Source: CAYLLN01 sp036496265 (GTDB lineage Bacteria > Planctomycetota > Planctomycetia > Pirellulales > Pirellulaceae). Taken from it: a DNA stretch of 31,956 nt. Position 1 is the first letter of the stretch, and each line of letters opens with the position of its first letter. The stretch lies in assembly GCA_036496265.1 (NCBI GenBank), contig DASXLL010000340.1, positions 1 to 31,956 of the forward strand, read 5' to 3'. The notes below the pieces were generated by a model. The model worked only from the letters and a program-made list of their open reading frames with translations. It ran no database searches and was not told where the DNA came from. This document shows positions 1-7,825 of this stretch, piece after piece. The translations under genes were made by a program, and so were the position numbers.

Positions 1-372
1 CTAATGGCGCAAGCTGCTGACAGGCGAGCAATATCCAAAGAAAATCGCATGGAATACCAACCCGAAGCGTAAGCGAGGGACCACCTGACTGCGAAAATCC
101 CTCGCTTACGCTTCGGGTTGTTGTCTCTCCGCTTTGACAAACGGGGCACGTCGCGCTCGCCGGCATGCGATTCATAGTGACAGACGTGTTGCGGGCGGTT
201 ACAATCAGCCGCGTAGAAGAGACAGATTTGTCTGTCAGAGCCAGTTCTGCGCAGCGACCATCCCACCTATCCTGCGTTCAATTGAGTAGCTCCTAAAACG
301 ATCCCCCCTTCCCGTTCGTTTCGCGCGCTGAAGCGGCCGCTAGCGGTCTGCCAATCGCGGGAGCCTTAGTTC
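1..372. other. Intergenic region upstream of the efflux block
   Basis: No convincing gene is present. One plus-strand frame stays open from base 1 to a TAA at 70-72 and could be the last codons of a gene that begins before the window, but that stop lies inside the inverted repeat, so this is weak. The region holds the long inverted repeat at 58-120 and a small perfect hairpin at 221-236 (GACAGA, loop TTTG, TCTGTC). A promoter for the downstream adaptor gene must lie here or further upstream; I cannot identify -35 or -10 boxes with confidence. Confidence 0.5.
58..120. repeat. Perfect 23-bp inverted repeat, REP-like element
   Basis: The left arm at 58-80 and the right arm at 98-120 are exact reverse complements over 23 bp, separated by a 17-nt loop (81-97). 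The core of the right arm is CCCTCGCTTACGCTTCGGGT. No poly-T tract follows, so it is not a standard intrinsic terminator. I recall this word as a frequent intergenic repeat in planctomycete genomes, which would make it a dispersed REP-like palindrome; that part is memory and not shown by this window, where I see only one copy. Confidence 0.85.
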
Positions 373-1869
373 GTGCATTCAGAGTCCAGCTCAGAGCAGC
401 GCTCGCGGTTTCGCCTCGTCGCGGGCTGGCGCGCGCGAGCGGCCTTCGTTGCCGCGGTCGCTGCGTCGTTATTGTTGGTGACCGCAGCGAGCCGTCTATC
501 TTCGCCGCGGGGCGAGGAAGAGGTTGATCTGTCGGACCTGGTGACGACGACGGTTTGGAAGGGACCCTACGACTACGCGATCAACACGCGAGGGGCGATC
601 GAGAGCGCAGCGAATGTCGAGATCAAGTGTGAAGTGCGCTCGCGTGGCGGATACACGCCAATTCTGGACGTCGTGCCCGAGGGATCGTTCGTGAACGAGG
701 GCGATGTGGTTGTCGAGCTGGACGACAGCATTTTGCGGGAGCAGGAAGACTCGCAAAAACTTCTGATCAGCACGCGGATGTCGCTGCTCTCGCAGGCTGA
801 GAACACGCTCAAAGCGGCCGAGATTGCCAAGCGGGAATATCTCGAAGGGCTGTATCTGTCGCTTGAGAAGCAGATGCTGTCGGATTTGTTTATTGCTGAA
901 AAAGCCAAAGAGTCGGCGGAAAAGACGCTCGCGGCTCAGAAGGCACTTTACGAAAAGGCGATCATTACCGGTTTGCAGCTGCAGGCGGCTTATGCGAGTT
1001 ACGATGACGCGGTCCTGAAATTCGACGCGGCGCAAACGAATTTGAGCACGCTACGGACGCTCACGAAGGAAAAGGAAGTGACGACGCTGGAAGCTGCGAT
1101 TGACTCGGCTGAAGCAGACTTGAAGACGCAGCAGCGGAGCTTGCAACTGGAAGAAGAGCGGCTGGGGGATATTCAAGAACAACTTGGCATGTGCACGATC
1201 CGAGCGCCGTCGCCCGGCGAAGTGGTATATGTGAATGACCCGGAGTATTCTCGCAGCAGCACGCATCAGCCGTTCGTCGTTCAGCCGGGGGCGATGGTTC
1301 GCGCGAATCAGGTGATTATTTGGCTGCCAAATGCCAACGAGATGCAGATTCGGGCGACCGTGACTGAGGCCCGAGTGACCATGGTGCAGCCTGGGATGCC
1401 GGTTTCGATCCACGTTGAGGCACTCGACGAAGAAGTGCTGGAAGGCGTGGTGACCAGGGTCAGCCAATTCGCAGAGCCGAAAAGCTTTTGGAGCAATGAG
1501 CTCAACAAGTATGCCGTGACGATTAAAGTCAAAGATCCACCGCGGGTTTTGCGCGTGGGTATGAACGCAGCCGTTTGGATTCATGTCGAGCAAGTTCCGG
1601 AGGCGCTGCAGTTGCCCGTGCAGGCATTGGCCGAATCGAAAGGGCATTTTTTCTCGCTGGTGAAAGAGGATGACGAGTTCGAAACTCGCGAGGTTGAAAT
1701 CGTCTCTGTAAATGACCAGGTGGCGACGATCGGTCGTGGTCTGGCGGAAGGAGACGAGGTTGTCATCAATCCTCGCTCGGCGGGTGAATTGCTCAAGCTG
1801 CCGGCGCTACCCGATGAAGTCCCAGTGGCACTCGATGAGGCGGAGCGGAATGGGATACCCGGCGGTTGA
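373..1869 (+). CDS. HlyD/MacA-like periplasmic adaptor protein
   Basis: Periplasmic adaptor (membrane fusion protein) of a tripartite efflux or secretion system, 498 aa. The N-terminus is basic and followed by one membrane anchor at about residues 21-42. A first biotinyl-lipoyl half follows at about 80-115 (containing VPEGSFVNEGDVVVELDD), then a long charged alpha-hairpin coiled coil at about 120-265, the second lipoyl half (CTIRAPSPGEVVY), a beta-barrel, and a membrane-proximal domain ending near GRGLAEGDEVVI. The start is GTG at 373, with GGGAG about 11 nt upstream. The long hairpin resembles MacA/HlyD adaptors of ABC-type systems more than CusB, yet no ABC gene is in the window. It lies 41 nt before the LssY_C gene and probably shares a transcript with it. 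The family is secure; the transported substrate is unknown. Confidence 0.87.
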   Translation: MHSESSSEQRSRFRLVAGWRARAAFVAAVAASLLLVTAASRLSSPRGEEEVDLSDLVTTTVWKGPYDYAINTRGAIESAANVEIKCEVRSRGGYTPILDVVPEGSFVNEGDVVVELDDSILREQEDSQKLLISTRMSLLSQAENTLKAAEIAKREYLEGLYLSLEKQMLSDLFIAEKAKESAEKTLAAQKALYEKAIITGLQLQAAYASYDDAVLKFDAAQTNLSTLRTLTKEKEVTTLEAAIDSAEADLKTQQRSLQLEEERLGDIQEQLGMCTIRAPSPGEVVYVNDPEYSRSSTHQPFVVQPGAMVRANQVIIWLPNANEMQIRATVTEARVTMVQPGMPVSIHVEALDEEVLEGVVTRVSQFAEPKSFWSNELNKYAVTIKVKDPPRVLRVGMNAAVWIHVEQVPEALQLPVQALAESKGHFFSLVKEDDEFETREVEIVSVNDQVATIGRGLAEGDEVVINPRSAGELLKLPALPDEVPVALDEAERNGIPGG

Positions 1870-1910
1870 CGTCTCCCGCTCTGCTGATGGCCGGGCCATA
1901 ATCGTTCGCA

Positions 1911-2648
1911 ATGGAGACGCCAGCCGCTAAACCGCCAAGATCGCCTCGATCTCGCAGTTTCATTGCCAGTCTGGGAATCGCGCTTCTATTGGCGCTGGCC
2001 CTGTATTTCGTCATCGCATACATCGGCTTGCCGGCGGCGTGGCGGCTTTATGTGCGGCGGCATCCGGCGCTGACTGATTTGCCTGGAGTTACCTCGACGC
2101 ACGATCATCATCCGGGCGATCCGATCAATCTTGCGCTCATCGGCCGTGAAGACGATGTAAAGGCCGTCATGCACGCGGCCGGCTGGATCGCGGCAGAGAA
2201 GCTCGGTCTAAAAAGCGATCTGAAAATCGCGGCTGCTGCCGTGCTCGACCGGCCCTATGCCGATGCGCCGGTCAGCAATTTGTATTTATGGGGCCGCAAG
2301 GAAGATTTGGCGTTCGAGCAGCCGGTGGGCAATAACCCACGGGAACGGCATCATGTGCGGTTCTGGAAAGCAGAGAGCGTCGATGATTTGGGCCGGCCGC
2401 TATGGGCGGGCGCGGCAACATTCGATCAGCGCGTCGGCTTCAGTCATACGACGGGGCAAATCACGCATCACATTGCGGCAGATGTCGATGCGGAGCGCGA
2501 TCATGTGATCGAGACGCTCAATACGACCGGTCGCGTCACAGTCGAATCGATCGACAACTTTCATGAAGTTCGCGAAGGCTACAATGGCGGCGGCGATCGC
2601 TGGTTCACCGACGGGAAGTTGCCCGTGGCGACGGTTACGCAGCAGTAG
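1911..2648 (+). CDS. Membrane-anchored LssY C-terminal domain protein
   Basis: A 245-aa protein with one N-terminal transmembrane helix (about residues 22-44) and an extracytoplasmic domain resembling the LssY C-terminal domain. Family-like features are the opening after PGVT with GDPINLALIG, the GW/AAEKLGL segment, SNLYLWGR, RHHVRFW, and the late D..ERDHVIETL stretch. LssY is named from the Legionella lss type I secretion locus; the biochemical role of its C-terminal domain is not established. The gene starts 41 nt after the HlyD-like adaptor and in the same direction, echoing the lss association of an LssY protein with a HlyD-like protein. No clear Shine-Dalgarno sequence precedes the ATG. 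The domain call rests on pattern recognition and is moderately secure. Confidence 0.72.
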   Translation: METPAAKPPRSPRSRSFIASLGIALLLALALYFVIAYIGLPAAWRLYVRRHPALTDLPGVTSTHDHHPGDPINLALIGREDDVKAVMHAAGWIAAEKLGLKSDLKIAAAAVLDRPYADAPVSNLYLWGRKEDLAFEQPVGNNPRERHHVRFWKAESVDDLGRPLWAGAATFDQRVGFSHTTGQITHHIAADVDAERDHVIETLNTTGRVTVESIDNFHEVREGYNGGGDRWFTDGKLPVATVTQQ

Positions 2649-2868
2649 TTTTGGTTGGCGGCCGTACGGTTCTGAGGAAAGTTGCGCGAAGGTAATATTC
2701 GGTCAAAGGTACGGTCATTTTTTTGCCAGCTATGGTTACCTTTTTGCCAGTTTGCGGGAAGAAACGCGATTTTCGGAATCCCGAAGCTAGAATGCAACCA
2801 GGTCAGGGCGACGAAATTCGATTGTCGCGGGCGGTTTTGCTCATCTCCCCGCCGCTGTTTTTACACGT

Positions 2869-4302
2869 ATGATCGTGACGCCATCCAAAGAGCCGCAGGG
2901 CCGCATAGCGACCTTAGTCTCACGGCATTTCGCGGGATTTGCGACCGGGATCACGGTGTGCTTCCTCGCGATGTCGATGCTGGGCTATGTGACAGTGCTG
3001 CGGCCAATTCTGCGTCGGCGGGCTCACTTCCGGCCGACGGAGGTTCATAAATCGACGGGCCTGGTCGTGCTGGCGGCGGACGGGAACTCGCTGACGGTGC
3101 CCGTGGAGGCGACAACGGTCCTCGGCATCAAAGTCGAGCCGGCTAAAGCCATCGAGCTGCCGCAATCGCTGGAGCTGACTGGCACGCTAACGCTCGATTC
3201 GACGCGGCTCCAAGAAGTTCGCAGCCGCTTCGCCGGCGAAGTGGTGGAAATCGGCAAGACGGCCGACGGCTCCCGGACGCTACAGTTTGGCGACCGCGTC
3301 GAGAAGGAGCAGCTCATGGCGGTCGTCTGGAGCCGCGAGCTGGGTGAAAAAAAGAGCGAGCTGGTCGATGTACGATCGCAATATCATCTCAACAGCATCA
3401 CGCTCGAGCGGCTGGAGAAGCTGCGGCACGAAGGGGTGATCGCCGAGCGGCAATATCGTGACGCGGAGCGGGCCGTGGAAACGGACCGGATCAACATTGC
3501 CAAGGTGCTGCACACGCTCCAGACGTGGCGCGTGGATGAAGACGAGATCTCCACGGTTGAGGCCGAAGCCAAGCAAATCATTACCGGCAAGGAACAGCCG
3601 TCGAGCCAACAATCGGAGCGGTGGGCCCGCGTCGAAGTGCGAGCGGCCCGCAGCGGCACGATTTTGGAACAGAACATTGCGATCGGCGATATCGTGGCAA
3701 CAAGCGACGATTTGTTCAAGGTCGCCGATTTATCACGGCTGCGAGTGCTGGCCTACGCGTATGAGGAGGATTTGCCGAGGCTGGATACACTCACGACCGA
3801 TCAGCGGCAATGGATAATCAGCGTGCCGGCCGATCCACAGATGTCGCCACGGCAGGGCGTGTTCGAGCAGATCGGCCGGATCATCGATCCGACACAGCAC
3901 ACGGCGCTGGTCATGGGTTGGGTGGATAACGAAAACAGCATGCTGCGCGTCGGCCAGTTCATCACAGCGACGATCACGCTGCCGTCGCCGGGCAATGAAG
4001 TGGTTGTGCCCGTTTCGGCGCTGGTCGAAAAGGGAAGCGAGAAATACGTCTTCGTGCAGTCCGACGCCGAAGCGACGCAGTTTACAAGGCGACAGGTTTC
4101 CTATTCGCGGCACGTTGGTGGACAGGCTTGCTTTCATATCGAGCCGCCGCCGGAGGCGCGAGCTAGTGGGGCTAAGGGTGTGCGACCGGGCGAGCGGATC
4201 GTGGTTTCCGGCGCGGTGGAGCTATTGCAGGCGTTGACCGATTTGCTGGCGACGAAACGCGAAGAAGCGGCGGAAGGCGTCAAGACGCCGCCGAACGCGT
4301 GA
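2869..4302 (+). CDS. RND efflux periplasmic adaptor, CusB/CzcB-like
   Basis: A 477-aa periplasmic adaptor that should link the adjacent RND pump to an outer-membrane channel. It has an N-terminal membrane anchor at about residues 20-42, then ELTGTLTLDSTRLQEV and RFAGEVVEIG typical of CusB-type adaptors, a short alpha-hairpin region at about 150-235, a lipoyl half (VRAARSGTILEQNIAIGDIV), and a beta-barrel with DLSRLRVLAYAYEEDL. The C-terminal domain contains VPVSALVEKGSEKYVFVQ and ends with ERIVVSGAVELL. The ATG at 2869 lies 21 nt upstream-spaced in the sense that its stop is 21 nt before the RND gene, indicating co-transcription. The 220-nt gap upstream probably holds its promoter. A heavy-metal substrate is inferred from the pump's class and is not shown here. 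Confidence 0.9.
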   Translation: MIVTPSKEPQGRIATLVSRHFAGFATGITVCFLAMSMLGYVTVLRPILRRRAHFRPTEVHKSTGLVVLAADGNSLTVPVEATTVLGIKVEPAKAIELPQSLELTGTLTLDSTRLQEVRSRFAGEVVEIGKTADGSRTLQFGDRVEKEQLMAVVWSRELGEKKSELVDVRSQYHLNSITLERLEKLRHEGVIAERQYRDAERAVETDRINIAKVLHTLQTWRVDEDEISTVEAEAKQIITGKEQPSSQQSERWARVEVRAARSGTILEQNIAIGDIVATSDDLFKVADLSRLRVLAYAYEEDLPRLDTLTTDQRQWIISVPADPQMSPRQGVFEQIGRIIDPTQHTALVMGWVDNENSMLRVGQFITATITLPSPGNEVVVPVSALVEKGSEKYVFVQSDAEATQFTRRQVSYSRHVGGQACFHIEPPPEARASGAKGVRPGERIVVSGAVELLQALTDLLATKREEAAEGVKTPPNA

Positions 4303-4323
4303 CCAGCGGCCGGAGCCCTTTCC

Positions 4324-7300
4324 ATGATTCAAAGCCTGATTCGCTGGGCACTCCACTCGCGGCTGGTAGTGATTTTGATCGCACTGGCGCTGGTGGCGTT
4401 TGGCAGTTATGCCTTCTTGAATGTGAACGTCGAGGCCTATCCCGATCCGGCGCCGGCGATCATCGAAGTCATTGCGCAGTATCCGAGCGCGTCGGCCGAG
4501 GAAGTTGAGCGGCAAGTGACGATTCCGCTGGAAGTGGCGCTGGCGGGAATGCCGGGGCTCGATACGACGCGCAGCCAGTCGATGTTTGAGCTGTGCGACG
4601 TTCGCTGCCAATTTGAATACGGCGTTTCTTACAAAGAAGCGCGGCAGGAGGTTCTGAATCGACTCACGCAGGCGGACTTGCCGGATGTGGTCAAGCCGGT
4701 GATCTCGCCCTCGTCCGCAACCGGCGAGATTATTCGGTTCACGCTGCAATCACCGAAAAACGCGGACGGCCGCGACATTTACACGCTAAACGATCTGAAG
4801 TCGCTGCTCGATTTCACGCTGGAGCGGCGATTCCGCCGCGTGAAGCGGATCATCGACATGGGCAGTTACGGCGGCATGATGAAACGGTATGAAGTGCGGC
4901 CCGACCCGGCGCGGATGCTGCGGTATGGCATCACGCTGAAGCAGCTCGAGGCCGCTCTGGCGGCCGCCAACGAAAACGCGGGGGGGCAGTACATCACCGA
5001 GGGGCAGACGGTGCAGGTCGTCCGCGGCCTGGGGCTGATCGGGCAGGGAGAAGACCCGATGGAGAAGGCGATCGCGATGGACGATCCACTGGCCGCGGCG
5101 TCGTATCTGCGGCAGCGCGAAAACGACCGCATTCGCCAGATTCGGCAGATCGTGCTGGCATCCGTCAATAATGTGCCGATTCGCGTGACGGACATTGTCG
5201 AAGGTGGTCCGCTCCTGCCGAACGAACCGCTGGGTCTGGAAGGGGTCGTGGTCGGCCATCGAAATCGGCTGGGGCGCGTTTTGATCAGCCATCCGCTCTA
5301 TGACGAGCAGGGCCACGAAAAGCTCGACGACGGCGAGCGAAGTTGGAAGGATGAGAACGATGTGGTGCAAGGGATCGTGTTGCTCCGCAAAGGGGAGGAG
5401 TCGCTGCCGGCGCTGAAAGACGTTGCGGCAGTCATCGACAAGCTGAACAACACGCCGGGCCGGCTTTTGCCGGGCGTGAAAATCGTGCCGTATTACAACC
5501 GCACGCGGCTCATTCACACGACGACCGAAACCGTTCGCGAAAACCTGTTTCACGGCATGGCGCTGGTCGCAATCGTGCTGCTGATGTTCCTCGGCAACGT
5601 GCGGTCGGCGATTATCGTGGCGATCAACGTGCCTCTGGCCGTGCTGGTCGCATTTGCCGCACTCTATTTGCGCGAGGAAAGTGCAAATTTGCTGTCGATC
5701 GGCGCCGTCGATTTCGGCATTCTCGTCGATTCGTCGGTGATTATGGTCGAGAACGTGTATCGGCATCTGACGCATGACAGCAACCAGGATCAGCCGATTG
5801 CCGACCGCGTGCTGAAGGCCGCGACGGAGATGCAGCGGAGCCTGTTGTTTTCGACGGCTATCATGGTTTGCGCATTTTTGCCGCTGTTCACGATGGAAGG
5901 ACCGGCAGGGCAGATTTTCCGGCCGATGGCTCATACCTACGCATATGCTCTGGGTGGGGCGCTGTTCTTGGCGGTGACGCTGTCGCCGGTGCTGTGTACT
6001 TTGCTGCTGAAAAACGTGCAGCCCAAGCCCGACAACTTTGTCGTCGTATGGCTGCAGCGTACATATGCCTGGCAGCTGCGCCATGCGATGCGGTATTGGT
6101 TCGTGAGTCTGGGAATGTTCGTGGTGCTGTTGGCGGTGACGGGATTTTTGCTGCCGCTGCTCGGCCGCGAGTTCATGCCGGCGCTCGAAGAAGGCAACAT
6201 TTACGTTCGCGCGACGTTTCCACTCAACGCCTCGCTGGATGAGGTGACGCAGCGGGCAATCATCGCCCGCGACGTATTTAAAAAACACATGGAGGTGGAA
6301 ACGGTGGTCGCGCAAGTCGGCCGGCCCGACGACGGCACCGATCCGACCGGTTTTTACAATGTCGAGTTTTACGTGCCGATGAAACGGCGGGAAGATTGGC
6401 CGATCGATGACGATCTCGATCGCCGCCGCACCAAGGACGAAATCGTCGCGGAAATCAACGACGAGCTGAACCGCGGCTTTCCCGGCGTGACCTGGAATTT
6501 CTCGCAGTACATTCGCGACAACGTGATGGAGGCGATGTCGGGCGTGAAGGGCGAAAACTCGATCAAGATCGTCGGTTCGGACTTGCGGACGCTGGAGAAA
6601 ACGGCCAACGAGGTCATGGCCCGCGTCGCCGACGTGCCGGGCGTCACCGACGTTGGCCTGTTTCGCATCATGGGGCAGTCGAATCTCAACTTTCCGATCG
6701 ATTTGGATAAAACGGCCCGCTGGGGCGTGAGCGTTTCGGACGTGCAGGACGCGCTGCGCACCGCCGTGGGCGGCAAGGCGGTGACGCAAGTCATCGAAGG
6801 GGAGCGGAGCTTCGATCTGGTCCTGCGTTGGCCGGCGAGCTTGCGATCGAGTCGCGAAGCGATCCTCGATATTCCGGTCGATGTGACGACGAATGTCGTA
6901 CGGCCGGGCGATGCGCCTTCCATTAGTTCCACGACGCTGACGGGCGCCGCGGCAGGGCCGTCGCCGATGGGCAGCGAGATGCCGCTGCCGTCGCTGACCG
7001 GCAGCACCCGCGACGCGGCGATCAACTACATCGGCCGCACGCCGCGGCGGCGAATCGCTGATTTCGTCACGCCGCTGACGGCGGATCAAGAGCATCACAG
7101 CAATAGCGGCTCGTTCGTTCAGCCGGGAGCTTCGACGATCTACCGCGAGGAAGGCCAGCGGCTGATCGCGATCAAGTTCAGCGTGCAGGGCCGCGACCTC
7201 GGCGGCACGGTGGCCGAGGCGCAGGCCAAGATTTCTCCGCTGGTGAAGCCGCCGCTTCGAATCGAATGGTCCGGTGAATTCCAGCAGATGCAGCGGGCCG

Positions 7301-7821
7301 AAGAGCGCCTGATGCTCGTCGCGCCATTGTCGCTGCTCTTGGTGATCGTGATGCTCTACCTCGCGTTTTTGTCGCTGCTCGATGTGGCGATCGTGCTCGC
7401 GAATGTGATAACGCTCGTCTGCGGCGGCGTGTTGGCGCTGTTGATCGTCCACATGAACTTCAGCGTCTCGGCCGCGGTCGGCTTCATCTCGATTTTTGGC
7501 GTGGCGATCATGAATGGGTTGATTCTCGTGTCTTCGATTCATCATCTGCGATTGCACGGTCATGACTTGGAAGACGCCGTGCTTGAAGGAGCGACCAAAC
7601 GCCTACGGCCGATGCTGATGACGACGCTCACAGCCATTTTGGGCCTCGTGCCCGCGGCACTTTCCACGCGAATCGGCGCTCAGAGCCAGCAGCCGTTGGC
7701 CGTCGTCGTCATCGGCGGGATGCTGATGTCGCTCCTATTGAATCAGCACCTAACCCCCGTCCTCTACTACGTCTTCCGCAAGCAGCCGCCGACAGAAGAA
7801 GCGGCGAGGCTGGCGGAATGA
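4324..7821 (+). CDS. CzcA/CusA-family RND efflux pump
   Basis: Inner-membrane proton-driven RND pump, 1165 aa. It has the canonical two-repeat plan: TM1 at the N-terminus, a large periplasmic porter loop, TM2-6, a second porter loop and TM8-12. The TM4 motif VDFGILVDSSVIMVEN (residues 462-477) is the heavy-metal-efflux (HME) signature, and the TM10 stretch GVAIMNGLILVSSI resembles CzcA-type pumps, which have Asn where CusA has Glu. The late IGAQSQQPLAVVVIGG block is also typical. At 1165 aa it is longer than the roughly 1040-1050 aa of CusA/CzcA. The extra length includes a low-complexity Ser/Pro/Gly stretch at about residues 853-939 in the second porter loop and charged additions near residues 300-345. 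Its gene lies 21 nt after the adaptor gene. The substrate, metal or organic, cannot be fixed from sequence. Confidence 0.93.
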   Translation: MIQSLIRWALHSRLVVILIALALVAFGSYAFLNVNVEAYPDPAPAIIEVIAQYPSASAEEVERQVTIPLEVALAGMPGLDTTRSQSMFELCDVRCQFEYGVSYKEARQEVLNRLTQADLPDVVKPVISPSSATGEIIRFTLQSPKNADGRDIYTLNDLKSLLDFTLERRFRRVKRIIDMGSYGGMMKRYEVRPDPARMLRYGITLKQLEAALAAANENAGGQYITEGQTVQVVRGLGLIGQGEDPMEKAIAMDDPLAAASYLRQRENDRIRQIRQIVLASVNNVPIRVTDIVEGGPLLPNEPLGLEGVVVGHRNRLGRVLISHPLYDEQGHEKLDDGERSWKDENDVVQGIVLLRKGEESLPALKDVAAVIDKLNNTPGRLLPGVKIVPYYNRTRLIHTTTETVRENLFHGMALVAIVLLMFLGNVRSAIIVAINVPLAVLVAFAALYLREESANLLSIGAVDFGILVDSSVIMVENVYRHLTHDSNQDQPIADRVLKAATEMQRSLLFSTAIMVCAFLPLFTMEGPAGQIFRPMAHTYAYALGGALFLAVTLSPVLCTLLLKNVQPKPDNFVVVWLQRTYAWQLRHAMRYWFVSLGMFVVLLAVTGFLLPLLGREFMPALEEGNIYVRATFPLNASLDEVTQRAIIARDVFKKHMEVETVVAQVGRPDDGTDPTGFYNVEFYVPMKRREDWPIDDDLDRRRTKDEIVAEINDELNRGFPGVTWNFSQYIRDNVMEAMSGVKGENSIKIVGSDLRTLEKTANEVMARVADVPGVTDVGLFRIMGQSNLNFPIDLDKTARWGVSVSDVQDALRTAVGGKAVTQVIEGERSFDLVLRWPASLRSSREAILDIPVDVTTNVVRPGDAPSISSTTLTGAAAGPSPMGSEMPLPSLTGSTRDAAINYIGRTPRRRIADFVTPLTADQEHHSNSGSFVQPGASTIYREEGQRLIAIKFSVQGRDLGGTVAEAQAKISPLVKPPLRIEWSGEFQQMQRAEERLMLVAPLSLLLVIVMLYLAFLSLLDVAIVLANVITLVCGGVLALLIVHMNFSVSAAVGFISIFGVAIMNGLILVSSIHHLRLHGHDLEDAVLEGATKRLRPMLMTTLTAILGLVPAALSTRIGAQSQQPLAVVVIGGMLMSLLLNQHLTPVLYYVFRKQPPTEEAARLAE

Positions 7822-7825
7822 GGCG

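Noticed and set aside
221..236. Small palindrome GACAGA-TTTG-TCTGTC as a repressor operator
   Set aside because: It is too short to stand out, no regulator gene is nearby, and it is not placed relative to a recognisable promoter.
2649..2868. Possible small gene in the gap before the second adaptor
   Set aside because: Open frames there lack ribosome binding sites and run into the adaptor gene in another frame; only a promoter region is likely.
4786..7563. Open frame of 925 codons on the minus strand opposite the RND pump
   Set aside because: Its translation is rich in His, Arg and Gln with no domain, signal or motif, as expected for the antisense of a GC-rich gene. The plus-strand RND protein has clear family motifs over the whole length.
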